Below, in pieces: positions 5,173 through 7,021 of a stretch of 7,021 nucleotides of DNA (the stretch's first letter is position 1; each line of letters opens with the position of its first letter). The notes beneath the pieces are model-generated. The model did no database searches. It saw nothing but the letters and a program-made list of their open reading frames with translations, and was not told the origin of the DNA. Source of the DNA: Acidimicrobiales bacterium (GTDB taxonomy: Bacteria > Actinomycetota > Acidimicrobiia > Acidimicrobiales > RAAP-2). The position numbers and the translations under genes were made by a program. The stretch is taken from the NCBI GenBank assembly GCA_017883125.1, contig JADGOD010000177.1:1-7021 (forward strand), in the 5' to 3' direction.

Positions 5173-5379
5173 ATGAACACACGGCAACACCTCATCGACG
5201 ATCTCTTCAATGACGGCTGGACCTTCGGCGGTCTCAACGAGCAGCACGAGATGCTCATGCAGCACGCCACGATGGACTGGATTATGATCGTTGCGAATGA
5301 TTGGCGGGCGGGAGCCCCCCTCTTCCGGAACCATCAGGGAGACGGCAGGAGTCCACTCAGGTCGGATCTACCCTCGTGA
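5173..5379 (+). CDS. Hypothetical small protein (68 aa)
   Basis: The predicted protein is not recognised. Its first 43 or so codons are strongly GC-rich at the third position, like the real genes here and unlike the surrounding sequence. An AGGG (5162-5165) lies 7 nt before the ATG, and an in-frame TAG directly precedes that ATG, so translation cannot begin further upstream in this frame. Residues 1-45 are rich in acidic, aromatic and methionine residues (for example LNEQHEMLMQHATMDWIMIV). The last 20 residues look less protein-like, so the native 3' end may be lost. No signal peptide or membrane segment is evident. It stands alone, with no co-directional neighbour. It may be a fragment of a larger gene. 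Confidence 0.4.
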   Translation: MNTRQHLIDDLFNDGWTFGGLNEQHEMLMQHATMDWIMIVANDWRAGAPLFRNHQGDGRSPLRSDLPS

Positions 5380-5633
5380 GTATCCAGGGACGCTCTCGGG
5401 AAGAGCTGATCGGCGGCGTTGACCAAGATCTGGATTCTGTGTCCCCCTCTGAATCACTCTTAGGATTTCTTGGAGTCCCAGAGACTCTGAAGACTGGACG
5501 GTGAGGATTATTCACCGTTCAAACGCGGCGAGATTCGTCCCCTAACGAATCCTCGCGGACGGTCTCGGAGGGCAAGGCAGGCACCCGGTATCCGGCATTG
5601 TCGGGCGGATACCGACGGTGCGTCGCCCTGGAG
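5380..5633. other. Gene-free interval with two adjacent hairpins
   Basis: Nothing coding is recognised. Two hairpins stand close together. The first is ACGGTGA (5498-5504) with TCACCGT (5512-5518), a 7-bp stem with a 7-nt loop. The second is GCGAG-ATTCGT (5528-5538) with ACGAAT-C-CTCGC (5545-5556), 11 bp with one bulged base and a 6-nt loop. Neither is followed by a T-run on the plus strand. Confidence 0.45.
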
Positions 5634-5822
5634 TCAGTCGCCCGTGCTGAGGTGGCGATCGAAGAAGGACACGATGCGCCGCCTGGCATCGTTCGCTGAC
5701 TGTTCGTGGTAGCCGGAAGGCCCCCCGAACTTCCCCATCACGACCAAGATGGCGGGTGCACGGTCGCCGGCAAACTGCTGTGCTCCGTCGAAGGTGCCAT
5801 CTGTATCAGTGCTTAGCGGCAA
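5634..5822 (-). pseudogene. Possible alpha/beta-hydrolase C-terminal remnant
   Basis: The frame ends with NDARRRIVSFFDRHLSTGD, which resembles the closing helix of dienelactone-hydrolase-like and related alpha/beta hydrolases, where an A-x-R-R-x-x-x-F-F-D-R-H-L pattern is common. A preceding RAPAILVVMG could be the strand before the catalytic histidine, but the usual GH motif is not seen. Third positions are GC-rich in roughly the last 45 codons only. The only start is TTG at 5822 with no clear Shine-Dalgarno. The frame is open upstream to the reductase TGA (5915-5913) and shares that gene's frame, but that linker does not look like protein. The best reading is a gene whose 5' part was deleted, originally downstream of the reductase. 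An unrelated small protein is possible. Confidence 0.35.
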
Positions 5823-5912
5823 CTGGTCTCCCCATTCTCTGTACTGGACACCATCTGTCGTTGAGCAGGAGCGAACGATGGACCCGGATGTTCTGGATGC
5901 GGCCGGCTTCGC

Positions 5913-6941
5913 TCACACACTCACATTGATTGACGTTGCCGTGATGAGCGGGAGCTCGATCGCGGTGACCAGTCCAGGACGGGCGGCGACGACGGCCGGG
6001 ATCGCGTTCACGGCGGGGTTGGCGGTGGGGGCGGCGACGTACTCTTCGGGGTCACCTCCGAACTCGAGTTCGTAGCGCACCCGAATGTTCGGCACGCCAC
6101 GGATCTCCATCACGTAGCCGTGCTCGATGGGCCAGTCAGGCTCCATGGCATCGCCGAGGCGCCAGAGCAGGCCCATCTCGAGCAGTGGTTTGCCGCCCAC
6201 GATGCCCTGCCACCTGCCGTTGATGCCACAGACGTTCCCCTCGGCGATCTTCATGTAGCCGAGGTCCAGGTCCTTGGTCGCCACACCGAACTGCGGCGTG
6301 AACCGCACCTCGTCAAGCTCGGCGTGGAGCGCGGTCGCCATCATCTCGATGGTCTCTTGGAACACGAGCATGGCTTGCTTGGAGATCTCGGCGATACCCG
6401 GTGTGTCAGGCGGCGACCCGAAGCCGAGCGCCTGCCAGGCCTCTGCGGACTCGTACGAGGTGCAGTCGACCGCCTCGAAGACTGAGATGCGCTCGATCTC
6501 CCGGCATGCGGCGGCAGCGGTGAGCGCGACCACGCTCGCCAGGCCCGGATTGATGCCGGATCCATAGAGCGAGACCCCACCGCGCTCGGCCGCCTCGCGC
6601 AGCCGCGCCACGTTGTCCTCACCGAAGGAGTGGCCGGTGATGAAATACGAGGTCGAGATGAGGTTGATGCCGGCCTCGAGGAGGCGGATCATGTGGTCGA
6701 CATCGGGCAGCTGGGGCATGTAGAGCACGACGTCCGGCTCGAGCGCGATGAGCTCGTCGATGTCATCGGTCGCGGTGACGCCGACCGGCGGAACGCCGCA
6801 GAGCTCGCCGACGTCCTTGCCCACCTTCTCGGCGCTGTAGGCATAGCACCCAACCAGCTCGAGGTCCGGTTGCGCCAGCACGGCGCGCACCGCTGACTTG
6901 GCGATCAGACCCGTCGTCCATTGCACAACTCGAATCGTCAC
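5913..6941 (-). CDS. NAD(P)-dependent dihydrodipicolinate-reductase-like oxidoreductase
   Basis: This 342-residue soluble enzyme has an N-terminal Rossmann fold (RVVQWTTGLIAKSAVRAV, residues 4-21) that binds NAD(P), a DapB-like nucleotide-binding half to about 125, then the GSGINPG motif (127-133) and a C-terminal domain of the 2,4-diaminopentanoate dehydrogenase-like group (to about 330, with NAIPAVVAARPGLVT near the end). Known members of the group reduce or oxidise amino or keto substrates, but most actinobacterial copies have no known substrate and lie near lipid or xenobiotic degradation genes. The length is normal and the frame intact. GTG at 6941 is preferred: GGTGGGGG (6955-6948) sits 6 nt upstream and the Rossmann strand begins at residue 3. 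A longer start at GTG 6965 would add eight unlikely residues. A TTGACG at 6987-6982 could be a -35 box, but no good -10 follows. A hydrolase-like remnant lies downstream. Confidence 0.9.
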   Translation of the reverse strand: MTIRVVQWTTGLIAKSAVRAVLAQPDLELVGCYAYSAEKVGKDVGELCGVPPVGVTATDDIDELIALEPDVVLYMPQLPDVDHMIRLLEAGINLISTSYFITGHSFGEDNVARLREAAERGGVSLYGSGINPGLASVVALTAAAACREIERISVFEAVDCTSYESAEAWQALGFGSPPDTPGIAEISKQAMLVFQETIEMMATALHAELDEVRFTPQFGVATKDLDLGYMKIAEGNVCGINGRWQGIVGGKPLLEMGLLWRLGDAMEPDWPIEHGYVMEIRGVPNIRVRYELEFGGDPEEYVAAPTANPAVNAIPAVVAARPGLVTAIELPLITATSINVSV

Positions 6942-7021
6942 GGTGTTCCCCCACCCGTCGATCACAGAAGAGTCCAGATGTCGTCAACCGGACCGTGCAC
7001 ACTCAGCGCGCACCGACTGCA
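6942..7021 (-). promoter_or_regulatory. Leader and Shine-Dalgarno of the reductase gene
   Basis: The 80 bp to the window edge carry the ribosome binding site GGTGGGGG (6955-6948), which decides the GTG start at 6941, and a TTGACG hexamer (6987-6982) that could be a -35 element. The matching -10 at 17-bp spacing (TGATCG) is poor, so the promoter assignment is weak. Confidence 0.35.

Noticed and set aside
5518..5530. TTCAAAC string as a duplicated tRNA T-loop (att copy)
   Set aside because: Only a few bases resemble the T-loop and the flanking stem bases do not match tRNA-Pro. No other copy of the tRNA 3' end was found on either strand.
5634..6941. Stop-codon readthrough extending the reductase
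   Set aside because: The reductase already has full family length and a typical C-terminus. The codons just after its TGA do not look like protein and no readthrough signal is seen.
1..7021. CRISPR array, rRNA or replication origin
   Set aside because: No regularly spaced direct repeats, rRNA segments, DnaA-box clusters or iterons were seen.

Overview
The window looks like chromosomal DNA of a high-GC Gram-positive bacterium (Actinomycetota). The grounds are GC-rich third codon positions in the real genes, frequent GTG starts, an actinobacterial-style IS3 transposase pair, a tRNA-Pro flanked by a tyrosine integrase relic, and a dihydrodipicolinate-reductase-like oxidoreductase of a kind common in mycobacteria and related taxa. 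Genus cannot be fixed from the sequence alone.

Layout from left to right. 1-386 has no recognisable gene. 387-1641 is a complete IS3-family insertion sequence on the minus strand. It has 26-bp terminal inverted repeats, overlapping orfA and orfB, a promoter with its -35 box inside the terminal repeat, and a leader able to fold over its own ribosome binding site. 1642-1975 has no clear gene but carries a 9-bp-stem hairpin just upstream of a tRNA. 1976-2053 is tRNA-Pro(GGG) with encoded CCA, followed by a terminator-like hairpin, a cluster of TGCAA repeats and the C-terminal third of a tyrosine integrase. This is the usual signature of an integrated element at a tRNA gene, now decayed. 2964-4247 is the most distinctive intact gene, a single polypeptide joining an N-terminal GNAT acetyltransferase to a C-terminal FtsH/CDC48-like AAA+ ATPase. 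Its stop codon coincides with the end of an IS630-family fragment (4247 to about 4606) that keeps only the C-terminal part of the transposase. About 4607-5633 is mostly non-coding, with several hairpins and one possible small gene (5173-5379). On the minus strand, 6941-5913 encodes a full-length NAD(P)-dependent oxidoreductase, followed downstream by a short remnant resembling the end of an alpha/beta hydrolase.

Taken together this is an accessory, repeatedly invaded region: two insertion sequences, one of them a stump, an integrase relic at a tRNA, and gene remnants around two intact genes. I see no multi-gene operon. The GNAT-AAA+ fusion is the best candidate for unusual biology. The IS3 leader architecture is the most interesting regulatory observation.
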